Positions 33,120 to 43,459 of a DNA stretch of 64,000 nucleotides are shown one piece after another (position 1 is the stretch's first letter; each line of letters begins with the position of its first letter). The stretch lies in the NCBI GenBank assembly GCA_025603075.1, contig MU626332.1, positions 1-64,000 of the forward strand, given 5' to 3'. The notes beneath the pieces were generated by a model that was given only the letters and a program-made list of their open reading frames with translations, searched no databases and was not told where the DNA came from. Source of the stretch: Neoconidiobolus thromboides FSU 785 (taxonomy: Eukaryota > Entomophthoromycota > Entomophthoromycetes > Entomophthorales > Neoconidiobolaceae). A program made the position numbers and the translations under genes.

Positions 33120-33192
33120 GCCTTCTTGGCTCAGTTGGCAGAGCGTCCGCCTAGTAAGCGGAAGGTCATTGGTTCGATTCCGATAGAAGGCA
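33120..33192 (+). tRNA. tRNA-Thr (anticodon AGT)
   Basis: A 73-nt gene. Acceptor GCCTTCT pairs with AGAAGGC, the D-arm is GGCTCAGTTGGCAGAGC, and the anticodon loop CTAGTAA in the CCGC/GCGG stem gives anticodon AGT. The T-arm is TTGGTTCGATTCCGA-like. No intron. An identical gene lies inverted at 37167. Confidence 0.95.
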
Positions 33193-33513
33193 ATTTTTAT
33201 AATCAGAAATACTATAATTTTAATGCAGATACTTAAATACAATGAAACAAGAATATCTTTACAATACGTTTGTTTAGCTTCTCTCTAATATGAAGTAAAT
33301 TAAGTAATACAAATAGTTGATTCGAATAAATACTTTAAAGAGATTAAATTCCATTACTTTGACTGTTTTAATTCAAATCCATTGATTTTTGAAAATAATA
33401 ATCCAAGTTTTTATTTATAGCTAATCACAGTATTATTTGTAGTCTTAGTATTAAATTTTGGTAAAATTTAAATATTTTATTAAATAAAAAATATAATGAT
33501 ACAATACCATCAC

Positions 33514-34894
33514 CTATTCCTTCCAATTTAACGAGTATGAAAGTGATTTAGGAACTTGATCAAATGCATCGGAATGATTCAAAAGATGTGGAGGAAGAAA
33601 TTCTTCTATGACTTGGTCTTCTTGAATAGTTGAAGGAATACCAACAGGCTTCATTTTGTTCATATGAATTGGTATTGGTACAGAACTTGAATATAAACTA
33701 TTACTCGTATTATCTACATTTTCTTGCTCTATTTTGAAAAATCATTATTAGTTTTTACTATTGTGTTCTAATAATATAGCATTTACCTAAATCTAATTTT
33801 ATATCATCATCATCATCAAAGGTTGAATACTTCTTAAATCGAGACGCATTCCATTTACCCTGAGCTACAAAAGAGCCAGGAATAACAGCGTTTTCGACTA
33901 ATGAATCATCAGTTTCATTAACTTCAAGGTTATTACTACTGTCTATTTTGATACTATTATTATTATCATTTATATCTTCATCTAAATCAAATAGATTTTC
34001 ATCGCCTTCGTCTTCGTTAATAGCATAATGGTCTTCATCTGAAGAGAAATCCGACATTTCCAAGTTACATGCTTTAGGTTTTATTGGTGGTGAATGTATG
34101 TCACCAATAGTAACATTAATACTATTTAAAGCAAAAGGATCTTTATTGTCTTGTCTTTGATTGATAATTAGTTTATTTTCGATCATTTGTTTCTCTTTTT
34201 TACTTTTATTTATCTTCTTTGAATATGCTTTCTTCTGTTTTTCAATAAACTCCTCAATCTTTAATTCCATTTTCAATAACTCTTTCTTCTCGAAATCTTT
34301 TAATTTGGCTAATAGCAGCTCATCATCTAAAAAATTGTCAATTCTTGCTCATGAGCTATTTTTCAAATACCTTACTTTTCTTTTCAATCCTTTTATCTAC
34401 TTCATCTTGAGTCACAACCATTCTAAAACATTTGGAATAATCTTCTCTCTTCCTTACAATTTCGGCTTTTTCCTCATTCTAATTATTTAACAATTAAAAA
34501 AAATTAGAATTTGTTTTGGGAACTTACTAGCAAGTGTATATTAAATAAGATTGGCCTTGTATCAGCCTGAAAAGCGGTTGAGTCTGTAACGTCATAGGCA
34601 TACACTTCATAGTTGCAATTAATACATTTAGTAAAACTAAAATGGTCTTTTATCTCTCTTTTTGTCAGATTAATATATTCCTAAGACAACATTTAAAACA
34701 TTACATATACTAAAGGAAACTAAATTTACCACAGCAGCTCCGTTCCTTTGCAACAACGACCATCTAAACCCTTGGAATATTTCATCATGAACCCCATCAT
34801 CAGCTTCTTCCTTTTTTAGTTCTGTTTTCAAATTTAATCTAATGTTCAAACACGGACAATAGTATGATTTATATTCTTTAGGTGAGCTATTCAT
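33514..34894 (-). CDS. Uncharacterised protein with two Cys pairs, coiled coil and acidic region
   Basis: Not recognised. Exons: 34894-34730, 34680-34528, 34478-34376, 34326-33787 and 33728-33514; 391 residues. The N terminus has YYCPCLNIRL (about residue 12) and, some 70 residues on, KCINCNYEVYAYDV. The two C-x-C/C-x-x-C pairs could bind zinc. A charged helical stretch of Lys/Glu (about residues 130-190) is probably a coiled coil. Then comes an Asp/Glu/Ser-rich acidic block (LFDLDEDINDNNNS and similar), a GSFVAQGKWNASRF motif, and a tail ending SLNWKE. The layout resembles eukaryotic zinc-ribbon scaffold proteins, but no family is named. Confidence 0.7.
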
Positions 34895-34919
34895 CTTTAA
34901 AATTTGAAATTGATTTTTA

Positions 34920-35984
34920 GTGATTTGTGGATGATATTTAGTAAAACTTTGCTTTTTATTGGTTGTACTAATTTACATTTAGTATTAGTCATAAATGTTT
35001 AATGAGTAATTTGCATGAACTTGGGATAGATTTGCGAAAAAGTTTAATTTAATAATTTGCAAATATTAAAGTTCAATTTAATAATAATCATTTTGTTTTA
35101 AATTCTATGTAATTAGAGGCATTGTGAAATTTACATATAAAATAAGATAATTTTTCCAGTTAAAAAAGATACAATTATCGAAAAATACAATTAATATAAA
35201 TCAACGTAATCAATTTTCATTGTATTTAATTTAAAAACCTTACTTATGCTAATAAACTGATAAAATTTATTCAAATATATGAAATTTTTGAAGTAAAAAT
35301 TTATAATGCTCATTGAGTGTATTCGATTTATATCAATAGAAAAGGACATTAAATATAATACTATATCATACTTTTGCTATCACCAAGGATCTGTTATAAC
35401 TTCTTATTAGCTTTAGAACTATATTTTATTCTTAATCTAAAAATTAAAGGGTTATATCAATAGCATTAGAGCTTATTTTATAAGAAAAATTTAATTATTA
35501 AATAAAAGAGTGTTTTACAAAAGTTGACTTTAAGTTATCTAATTTGAAGGAATAGAAACTATAATTAAAGGAGACACTTAATACACAATTCAAGTTATTT
35601 AATTCCAATTAGAGTCATAGTAAATATGAACAGCAAGCAAATAAAATAAGGTTCTAAACTTAAGTCATAAGATTTGAGTACAGAAATAGTTAAGACTAAG
35701 ACTAAAAATAAAAGTCAAATAAAAGGAGTCGAGCTTAAGACTACACTTTAAATAATAAATAAATAGATTTATTTATTAAACATATTTAAATATTTTATTT
35801 TATTTTATTTTTAATAATCAGCTACATCAATTTTGGAAATTAAAATACCAAAACTACTTTATTAATCCTGCCAAACCAACTTGTTTAAAAATATAAAATT
35901 AGTAAGAACATAAAATAAAAGAAAGCTGACAAAGAACATATAAATAGATAAAGATTTCTTCTTTAACTCCTTATTTTAAATTAA
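34920..35984. other. Intergenic, upstream of the 7TM receptor
   Basis: AT-rich sequence, no exon seen. CATATAAATAGAT about 45 bases before the receptor start may be a TATA element. Confidence 0.4.
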
Positions 35985-36971
35985 ATGGGTTTGAACGTTT
36001 TTGTTGTAGAGATGATCGGTGATATACTGGGGGTAATAAGCATCTTATTAAACCTGATAGTAGCCACCACAGTCTTTTTTCTATGGAAAGAATCTGGGCT
36101 ACTGTTAGGATTAAGTTTTATTTTACTAATCATATTCTGTGACATTACACTGCCCATTGTTGGAATAACCCAAGAAGTAGTAACTTTATCAACAAACCAT
36201 AATCCAATGCGAGATGTCGTAGGTTGCCAAATACTAGGAGTTTTCCACAATGTTATGCCTATCGGAAGTAGTTGTGGGGTAGCACTTTTATCTTTAGAGC
36301 GGTATTTAATTATCAAAGATCTAAAAGTGCCCAAAGTAATCCTTTGGATTACTGCAGCTGCTATGGTTGGTGGTACTTTAGTCTTAGCTATAATAACTGC
36401 TATTAACCATCAATTTGAATACACATCTTCTTATATGATATGTATGGGCTCCCCAGTAGGTGGAATTGCTAGTAAGAGCTTATACTATTTCATGATCCTT
36501 ATATTATTTACAAATACCTTGATTATCCTTTACTGTTATTACGGAATTTTAAAAATTAGGAATAAAACAAAAACATTGACTGGTATGAATTTAGAATCAA
36601 CTAATCACTCAAGTCAGTTTTATCGATTAGATGATAATAATAATAGTATTAAAGACCACAGTGTTACTAACAAGGAAAAAATAAAAAAAGGAGTTAAAAT
36701 AGAAACCAAGTTGTTTTTTAAAGCAGTATCATTTGTAGCTTGTTATGTACTATTTGTATTACCGTCTGTTATTTTAATGATCTATTATAGTGTTATGTCC
36801 AATAATAATACAAATTTTACTTTAAACGGGGTATTGTCGTCTATCATCTTTGCTTCACTCTATTCCTTTTCACTCATAAATCCTATTCTTTTGCTATTTC
36901 TTCATAATAAGGTATATGTCAAGTTTAAATCTTTGTTTGTATCACTCTTAAGGTTAATTCAGCGTAGGTAA
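35985..36971 (+). CDS. Rhodopsin-like (class A type) 7TM receptor
   Basis: A 328-residue intronless protein with seven hydrophobic segments. TM1 lies at about residues 10-34. TM3 ends in SLERYLIIK, which gives the E/DRY motif at its expected place. A Cys opens TM3 (GCQILG) and another lies in extracellular loop 2 (YMICMG), fitting the conserved disulphide. A long third intracellular loop (about residues 192-240) is Asn/Lys-rich. TM6 follows, then TM7 with NPILLLFLHNKV, a variant of NPxxY with the Tyr missing. Such receptors are uncommon in Dikarya but occur in some early-diverging fungi. It probably signals through a G protein; the ligand is unknown. A truncated relative lies at 15273-15843. 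Confidence 0.85.
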   Translation: MGLNVFVVEMIGDILGVISILLNLIVATTVFFLWKESGLLLGLSFILLIIFCDITLPIVGITQEVVTLSTNHNPMRDVVGCQILGVFHNVMPIGSSCGVALLSLERYLIIKDLKVPKVILWITAAAMVGGTLVLAIITAINHQFEYTSSYMICMGSPVGGIASKSLYYFMILILFTNTLIILYCYYGILKIRNKTKTLTGMNLESTNHSSQFYRLDDNNNSIKDHSVTNKEKIKKGVKIETKLFFKAVSFVACYVLFVLPSVILMIYYSVMSNNNTNFTLNGVLSSIIFASLYSFSLINPILLLFLHNKVYVKFKSLFVSLLRLIQRR

Positions 36972-37166
36972 CTAATAATGTTATAAAATAAAATAAAATG
37001 AGTTATACATCAATATTTAGTTACTTTGACCAACCATGATTTTCATTAAAAGATAAAACCCAAATTTTTTAAAAATAAAACAATTTTACCGATTAGGTAA
37101 TAATTTGAGCCCCAAGTTACAATATGTTTTTATCAAAAGTTAAAAATAATTAGACAATACATCCAA

Positions 37167-37239
37167 TGCCTTCTATCGGAATCGAACCAATGACCTTCCG
37201 CTTACTAGGCGGACGCTCTGCCAACTGAGCCAAGAAGGC
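37167..37239 (-). tRNA. tRNA-Thr (anticodon AGT), second copy
   Basis: The exact reverse complement of the tRNA-Thr at 33120-33192, 73 nt, same anticodon loop CTAGTAA. Flanking sequences do not match beyond the gene. Confidence 0.95.
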
Positions 37240-37774
37240 AATCAACATTATTAATAGAAACTAGTATAGAATCTTTATTTATTAATTTCCAACAAGGTTG
37301 GAATTTTAACGATGGTTGCAATTAAAATCCAGTTTTTTGAACAAACACTAAGTAAAATTACAATAGAATGGATGAAATCTCATTTCAATAATTTATGTCT
37401 TTTAGGCAGAGTAAGCTTTGACCAAGAAACTAATTTGATTAACAATAGATAGCATTTTAAAAAAACTTAAGCATAGTTTTATAAACATTTTTAACTATTA
37501 AAAGTTTTTATAACGTTTGAGAATTTCATTAAGATATTAATTGAATCCAAGCAAAAATTTAATTTTGCGTTAATTTTTGGCTTAATTTTATAAAATTTTT
37601 TTTTTGAATTAATAAATAAGCTTATACTTATAGCTTTAATTATAATTAGTGAGAATCACAAATTAGATTATAACCTTTAACTATGCTTTGTTACCAAGTG
37701 GTTAATACTAGCTATTTTTGTAGATTCTTTTAATAATATTAAAAAAGTATTTCATTGGACTAATAAATAACAAA
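37240..37774. other. Intergenic, no gene seen
   Basis: AT-rich sequence, no recognisable feature. Confidence 0.4.
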
Positions 37775-37874
37775 TGGGGATGTATTTTTGTGTTTAAGAA
37801 TTTTACTATCAACTTTTCCGCTTAAATAGCGCTTGAAAAATGGAAAAAATAATGAAGTTAAAAAAAACACTCCC
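37775..37874 (+). mobile_element. TA-MITE copy 16, AA flanks
   Basis: TGGGGATGTATTTTTGTG...ACACTCCCA, 100 bp. It sits between CAAA and AATAA, so its target duplication reads AA and not TA. Confidence 0.8.
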
Positions 37875-37926
37875 AAATAATAAATAATAAATAATAAACA
37901 GTAAATAATAAATGACAAATAATAAA
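37875..37926. repeat. AATAAAT low-complexity spacer between two MITEs
   Basis: A run of AATAATAAATAATAAA-type units separates two direct MITE copies. Confidence 0.6.
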
Positions 37927-38025
37927 TGGGGATATGTTTTTGTATAAGAATTTTACTAGCAATTTTTCCACTCAAATAGCACTTAAAAGGTGGAAAAAGT
38001 GATGAAGCCAAAAAAAACATCCCCA
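37927..38025 (+). mobile_element. TA-MITE copy 17, AA flanks
   Basis: TGGGGATATGTTTTTGT...ACATCCCCA, 99 bp, direct orientation to copy 16 and also flanked by AA. Both ends carry the GGGGAT-type terminus. Confidence 0.75.
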
Positions 38026-38173
38026 AATATTAAAAAAAATAACTATAATTCATATAATAAACTTAAAAATTTAAGTAATTTTAATATTAAAGAAACTTAT
38101 ACCAAATTTAAATAAAAAAACTTTATGTATAAATTTATAAATATGATTAATTTTATTCTTTATTTTTTATTAT

Positions 38174-38516
38174 TGTGAAATCTGATACTCAGTAGTTAGA
38201 GTCAAAAGGAGTTCTTGGTTGGTTGACTATACTGTAAGTCGAAAGCCCTTAGCTTATGTAACTAAGATAGACTTGAGTTATGAAGAATAGTACGTAATAG
38301 GTTACAAGCTATATAAGACAAATAGAATAGACAATACTATTGTAAAATCTACGTAAAATACTATTAAGAAAACTTAGTGGCTTTATTAAATGTACGAGAT
38401 ATCAGGGAATAATTCAAGTCTATCTTAGTTACATAAGCTAAGGGCTTTCGACTTACAATATAGTCAACCAGGCAATAGCTGTTATTGCCTCCAATCACTG
38501 AGTACCAGATTTCACA
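38174..38516. mobile_element. Chimeric inverted LTR (two 5' LTR ends facing outward)
   Basis: 38174 to about 38418 is the first ~245 bp of the LTR in forward orientation (TGTGAAATCTG start). About 38409-38516 is the start of the same LTR in reverse, ending CAGATTTCACA. The join lies in an AATTCAAG microhomology. The result is a partly palindromic piece with 5' LTR ends at both sides and no 3' LTR end. No target duplication is visible. Confidence 0.8.
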
Positions 38517-38612
38517 AAAGTACGTCCATAATTAACAATACATATTTTTTAATAAAATTTTACAAAAATATGTGTTTGTTCATATATCATAACTTTTATT
38601 ATTGATAATATA

Positions 38613-38711
38613 TGGAGATGTATTTTTTTGTTGAAAATTTTACTAATAAATTTTCCGCTCAAATAACGCTTAAAAAATCGAAAAAGTGATGAAATCAAAA
38701 AAATACCTACA
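38613..38711 (+). mobile_element. TA-MITE copy 18
   Basis: TGGAGATGTATTTTTTTG start, inner CCGCTCAAATAACGCTTAA, end AATACCTACA; diverged but full length. Confidence 0.7.
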
Positions 38712-38817
38712 CATATCAAATTACTCAATTTTTGTATAACAGATATTTTTATGTAAATTTGATAAACTAACCTTTTTTTTTTTAAATAAATTCTAAACAA
38801 AGTTTTAAAATACAAAT

Positions 38818-39235
38818 TGTGAAATATCGCTTTGTCAGTCCCATGGTTAATTATAATATAATAATCGCCTAAGCTGTTGTGTTCTCGAGTTCGGAGAAAA
38901 TCAATCCCACGCTCTTAGTTTGATTTGATGAGAATTTTTATCTTCGTCTCAAAGAATATTCTCCCCTCGTTTTGATATTTATACTTATTGGAGTATAAAA
39001 TAGATTCTAAAACATAATAGTTCGAGGCTTTTTAACTGAATTATTCCCTGATATCTCGTACATTTAATAAAGCCACTAAGTTTATCAAACTTACATGTAG
39101 CTTGTAACCTATTACGTGCTATTCCTCATAATCCAAGTCTATCTTAGTCACATAAACTAAGACCTTTCGACTTATAATGTAGTCAACCCAGGAATAGCTG
39201 TTCTTGACTCCAAACCCTGAGTACCAGATTTCACA
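38818..39235 (-). mobile_element. Solo LTR, inverted, with internal rearrangement
   Basis: TGTGAAATATCGC...CAGATTTCACA, 418 bp. About 60 bp near 39080-39100 are replaced by a short unrelated stretch (TATCAAACTTACATGTAG). The outer part matches the 1-64 and 359 copies closely. Flanks do not match. Confidence 0.8.
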
Positions 39236-39357
39236 CAGGTGACAAAACGGGGTATTAGATAACTCAAGCAAGTTTTCTATATTAAATGATGTAGTTTTTA
39301 AAAGGAAATATAAATTCAATTCAAAGGCTAAGAAGTTAAGTTAATAAAAAGTATATA

Positions 39358-39457
39358 TGGGAATGTTTTTTTAGCTTCAGCATTTTTTCCATCTTTCAAG
39401 CGCTATTTGAGCGGAAAAATTGTTAGTGAAATTCTTAAACCCTTAAATACATCCCCA
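39358..39457 (-). mobile_element. TA-MITE copy 19 (complete)
   Basis: TGGGAATGTTTTTTTAGC...ACATCCCCA, 100 bp, flanked by TATA/TAT. Confidence 0.8.
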
Positions 39458-39608
39458 TATGTTTACTAGCGAAAAAGAATCTCTATTATCACCAAGTTAT
39501 GATAAAATAGCTGAGAAGCAGAGGAGCTCAAACGGATCATCAGCTAATTATAGGAATCAAAAAAAAATTATGAATTTTGTAGTTTAGACATCAGGAATAT
39601 TTAAAAGG

Positions 39609-39884
39609 ATGGTTAGTATTAAAGGTAAAAACGGGGTAGAATATATAACTGATATAAAGGCCAAGTCAGTTAAATTCAAGAATAAAAATGGGAATATAGT
39701 ATTAAACTTAAAAGGGTGTAAATTTTATTATACGCGCACGTTATGGGAGATAGTTAATGTTTCTGAAAAACCAAAGTGTAGAAATATAAGGTTTTATTCA
39801 ATAATTAAAGAAAATAAACCTTCATATTTAATTCAATTTTTCAATAGTGAGAATATAGTAGTGGAATATAGTAGTGGAATATAG
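39609..39884 (+). pseudogene. Possible retroelement-derived ORF (protease/pre-integrase-like)
   Basis: A 91-codon open frame between LTR copies. The middle, VKFKNKNGNIVLNLKG followed by C.FYYTRTLW, loosely resembles the stretch between protease and integrase in Copia-type Pol, where a G.V.L..G hairpin precedes a NLISV-like motif. The NLISV-like part is not well kept. The frame ends inside a 13-bp tandem repeat. It may equally be a short orphan frame. Confidence 0.25.
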
Positions 39885-39947
39885 TAGTGGAATATAGTAG
39901 TGGAATATAGTAGTGGAATATAGTAGTGGAATATAATAGTGCAATAT
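39851..39947. repeat. 13-bp minisatellite
   Basis: About seven tandem copies of GTGGAATATAGTA, nearly perfect apart from the last unit (GTGCAATATA). It overlaps the end of the 39609 open frame. Confidence 0.9.
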
Positions 39948-40658
39948 AAATGGGAGAAAAGCAATTATTATTCAATATAGAAATTGTATATATCAGATTC
40001 TAACGTTGTATTGAAATATGAGTATTCTTTCTTTTTTACATGCACTTTAACAATTTGTTAACGTTAATGAACAAGATTTTGAAATTTATTTATTCTCTTT
40101 GGCTGTTATCTTAATCGACCACAAGAGTATAAAAAGGCAGCTTTCTAATTGATGATCAAGGATAAATAAAGTTAGTTGTGTATTTAGATCTTTGTTTTTC
40201 AATTAAAGTGTAACATTTTTTAAAATAAGGCATTATTATTTAAATCAAGGTTGTTACATCCACTTTATCTTTACCAAGCTATCTACTTTGAAATAGTGCT
40301 ATTATATAAATATTTTTTGAATATTTTATTGGGATATAAAACCTTGTATAAATTGATATATATTTACGTAACTCTAGAGTATAAGTAGCTATTATATATA
40401 TGTTTATTTATTGTTTTCTACCTATAATGTAATAGAAGCTACAACTAAAAAAGTATATCGGGAATATGTGATAGTTTAAAGGCACAAACTTCTAATAGTA
40501 GCTATTTTTGTCTTTTAAAAAATGAGTCACTTCAATATTTAATATTTCAATGAAAATATTATAAGCATTCAATATGTCAAGACTGGATCTTTTGTATTAT
40601 TGTATTCATTCAAATTATATATATTAAAAATTTTGATTTTCTAATAACTAAAAACATA
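39948..40658. other. Intergenic, no gene seen
   Basis: AT-rich sequence, no recognisable feature. Confidence 0.4.
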
Positions 40659-40758
40659 TGGGGATGTTTTTTTTAGTTTCATTACTTTTCCATTTTTTAA
40701 GCACTATTTAAGTAGAAAAATTATTAGTGAAATCCTTAAGCAAAAAAATACATCCCCA
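40659..40758 (-). mobile_element. TA-MITE copy 20 (complete)
   Basis: TGGGGATGTTTTTTTTAG...ACATCCCCA, 100 bp, flanked by ATA/TA. Lies 224 bp downstream of the first hemerythrin gene's stop. Confidence 0.8.
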
Positions 40759-40981
40759 TATTGTAATATAAATATTAGATAATTAAAATATACAAAATTT
40801 TTCAAAAAAAGCGAGAGTAAACTAAATAACAATAATTTTTTAAACTGTATAAGGTAAGATAATAATAAAATGTTTTACAAATGATAATTTTATTATATAA
40901 GCATTTGATATAATTGAATCTAGTTAAACTCATTAGATTGAGATCTTAACATAATAAAAAAGCACATATAGAGCTAGTCAC

Positions 40982-41563
40982 TTAATTTCTATAATATTTC
41001 ATCTTATTGTTAATAAAGTCCTCAGATGCTTGACAGTTTTCCTTGTGATTTAATTCTTTACTTAAAGTTAATATTGTGTCATCTTCATACACTTTTAAAT
41101 GCTCATCAAATTTCTACATTCAAATTAATGTTTCTTTTATTAATAACTATATGATTTACCTTGATTAAGGCATCTAACTTATCATAATACCGGATATCAT
41201 TAGGAATTAAACCATACGCATATAAATCCTCAATACATTGTTTGGTTTCGATATTGATATCGAAATACTTTGAGTGCTCACTAGGGCCTAACTTATCTTT
41301 GATCAATGGGAGCAACACTTCCTTTTCGGCTTTATTAAAAGCAGAAACTAATAACTATAAGTATAGCTAAATTAACAATAAATTGTATTACCATGGGATA
41401 TAATCTCAGTACTTAATTTGTATTTTTTATCACTGGCTGTTACCTTATTGATGACAGAACTCAGATATGATATTAAATCATGACTTTTTTTAACCGCCAA
41501 AAATAGGTTTTCATCTTTAATATGCTTGAAATGGTGTAGATGGATCTCTATCATTTGATTCAT
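40982..41563 (-). CDS. Hemerythrin-like (HHE) protein A, diverged
   Basis: Exons 41563-41392, 41347-41160 and 41113-40982; 163 residues. It aligns with gene B (41941) from B's first metal-binding helix onward. Visible candidate ligands are AVKKSHDLISYL (helix A His), EIISH...KAEKE (helix B His and Glu) and FDEHLKVYEDD (helix D His). Helix C, which reads NEHRHVKED in gene B, reads INIETKQCIED here, so its His is missing. It also lacks B's basic N-terminal extension and the PHPSAPD tail exon. Family members bind a di-iron centre and handle O2, NO or iron; with a ligand lost this copy may be changed or inactive. Confidence 0.75.
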
Positions 41564-41940
41564 TTAACTGTTTATATTCAATATGTATTTGTTTCTTAGC
41601 TTCGAATTATAGTACTATTACCTTATTTTTATACCAAAAGGCTTAAATATTCGAACTTCTAAAAGGTAAAATAAGATGATTTTCTTTAAATATGAATTAA
41701 GTACAGCTTAATCATGAAGTAATAATCAAGAAATTGTTTAACATTTAGCATTCATTGTAATTTTTTGAATTTTATTACTTAGAATTTATTAATCCTATAA
41801 ATTTATTATTAAGAGACTGATTTTTTATTGAGGCAATTTTAAGCAAAATAAAAAAATTCAAAAAATTCATTGTAGGGTATAGGAAGCTGTGTTTATTTAA
41901 AAGGCAGCAGATAAAAGTATATTGTCTTAAAAAGCACAGT

Positions 41941-42794
41941 TTAACTAGTAGATTCTGGGAAGCTTCTGAAGGTTCTGTCACTAGCTTTGTCGACAGGAGC
42001 TTGCATTTTTCCAACAATATCCTCGGAGGGTTGAGTATCAGGAGCACTTGGGTGTGGTCTAATTGTGTTGTTAGTCAAATAGAATGAAAATATAAAAATA
42101 CTACCTGGTTGGAACTTCCTCCCTTTTTTTAATAAAATCCTCTACCAACTTCTTGTTCTCACCCTCACTCAATACTTTGGTTATTTGTGGTAATACAAAC
42201 TCTTCTTCTTCATCAGAGTGCTTCTTGAATTCCTTTTATAACGTTAGTATAGTTGATTTTATTTATTAATTTATTTACTTCAAACACTTTATTCAATTTG
42301 CTTGAAAATTCTTCAGAATCAGATCTCATGTAATGAGCAGATAGGGAATAAAGGTCTTCTTTTACATGACGATGCTCATTTAAGGATTTAGAATATTGGT
42401 CGTCCCCTAACTTGTCTTTTACAAAAGGGTAAACAACTATTTCTTCAGCGACGCTATGGACAGATACTACTTATACGTTAGTAACTATTTATTTTGGTAT
42501 TAAATGATTACTTTGGCGAATAATCTCATTACTTATCTCCTCCTTATTTTTATTTGTAGTCGCTTCTTGAAATAAAGAATACAGATATTTTATCATATCA
42601 TGTTCTTTTTTGATAGCAGTAGCTAAATCTTCACTTGTAGTATGTTGATACTTTTTTAAATCAATTACTGTTTTTTCTTGACCTAACATTTTTTGATAAG
42701 ATACAAAATGTATCTCAGCTTGTTGATATACTTTTTTAGTTGGTGCTATCGTGGTTAAGTACTTGGCAAATAGTGATATCTTTTGTCTAAACAT
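41941..42794 (-). CDS. Hemerythrin-like (HHE) protein B, four exons
   Basis: Exons 42794-42512, 42469-42279, 42232-42105 and 42058-41941; 239 residues. All four expected ligand regions are present: IKKEHDMIKYL, VHSVAEEIVVYP, NEHRHVKEDLY and FKKHSDEEEEFVLP, giving a four-helix di-iron site. The N terminus (MFRQKISLFAKYL) is basic and amphipathic, compatible with mitochondrial import. The last exon encodes PHPSAPD...DKASDR, a tail found in fungal HHE-domain proteins. Introns carry TACTAAC/GACTAAC branch sites. It is the middle gene of a three-gene tandem array and the only one that looks complete. A MITE fragment adjoins its start codon. Confidence 0.88.
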
Positions 42795-42796
42795 TT

Positions 42797-42871
42797 ACTA
42801 ACTTTTTTTGCTCAGTAGAGCTTAAAAATGATAAAAGTGATAAAACCAGAAAACATTCTTAAATACAAAGT
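42797..42871 (+). mobile_element. TA-MITE copy 21 (right-half fragment)
   Basis: TACTAACTTTTTTTGCTCAG, then an AGAGCTTAAAAATG-type inner part and AAAACCAGAAAACATTC. It begins right at the 5' side of hemerythrin B's ATG and so forms its leader or promoter. Confidence 0.6.
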
Positions 42872-43271
42872 ATAATTATGATGCTAAGTATGAATACATG
42901 AAGTGATTATTAGTTAATTATTAAAACTTAATTGTAAATAATAGTAAAAAGCATTTATTAAACAAGTTTAGATGATCTCTTGATTATCTTAACTATCTTA
43001 GATTTTAGCATCATCTTTAATCATCTTATCATTAATACGTTTTAATTACAATAAATTTGGTTTTAGAGATCATTATTATTTATTGTGGTATTAAACTTGA
43101 GTATCAGTCTTTGATGATTTTATAAAAATTATTTTATAGATTAAAATAAAAACAAAATAGTTCGTTTATCAGAAAACTAGTTAACGTTTAAGATATTTTA
43201 GTAGTAATAAATAAATTATCATAGTTTTATTAACTAGCACTTTAAAGATTTTATTGACATTAACTTTAAAT

Positions 43272-43368
43272 TGAGGATGTATTTTTGTGTTTAAGAATTT
43301 TACTAACGATTTTTCTTAAATAGTGCTTAAAAGATGAAAAAAGTAATAAAGTCAAAAAAATACCCTCA
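43272..43368 (+). mobile_element. TA-MITE copy 22
   Basis: TGAGGATGTATTTTTGTGTTTAAG...AATACCCTCA, full length with a small internal deletion; lies between hemerythrin B and the broken third copy. Confidence 0.75.
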
Positions 43369-43459
43369 TATGATAGAATAAACTTTTATAGTATGTAATA
43401 TTAGATAAAACATTTATTTTGTTAATATTAGCAGCTTAGCGATTGTGATAGAATAGGGA

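Noticed and set aside
35981-36334. 117-codon minus-strand ORF
   Set aside because: Antisense shadow of the 7TM receptor.
37875-37926. Short regular repeats between two direct MITEs, superficially array-like
   Set aside because: Simple AATAAAT low complexity with no spacers; not a CRISPR array, and the genome is eukaryotic.
37760-38026. ORFs with repeated FFPFFKRYLSGK-like segments (also 779-970 and 38549-38815)
   Set aside because: These are one frame of the TA-MITE read through. The frame stays open in several copies only because they share a recent ancestor; there is no start context or conservation beyond the element.
41775-42047. 90-codon minus-strand ORF in the hemerythrin cluster
   Set aside because: Out-of-frame shadow of the last exon of hemerythrin B plus intergenic sequence.
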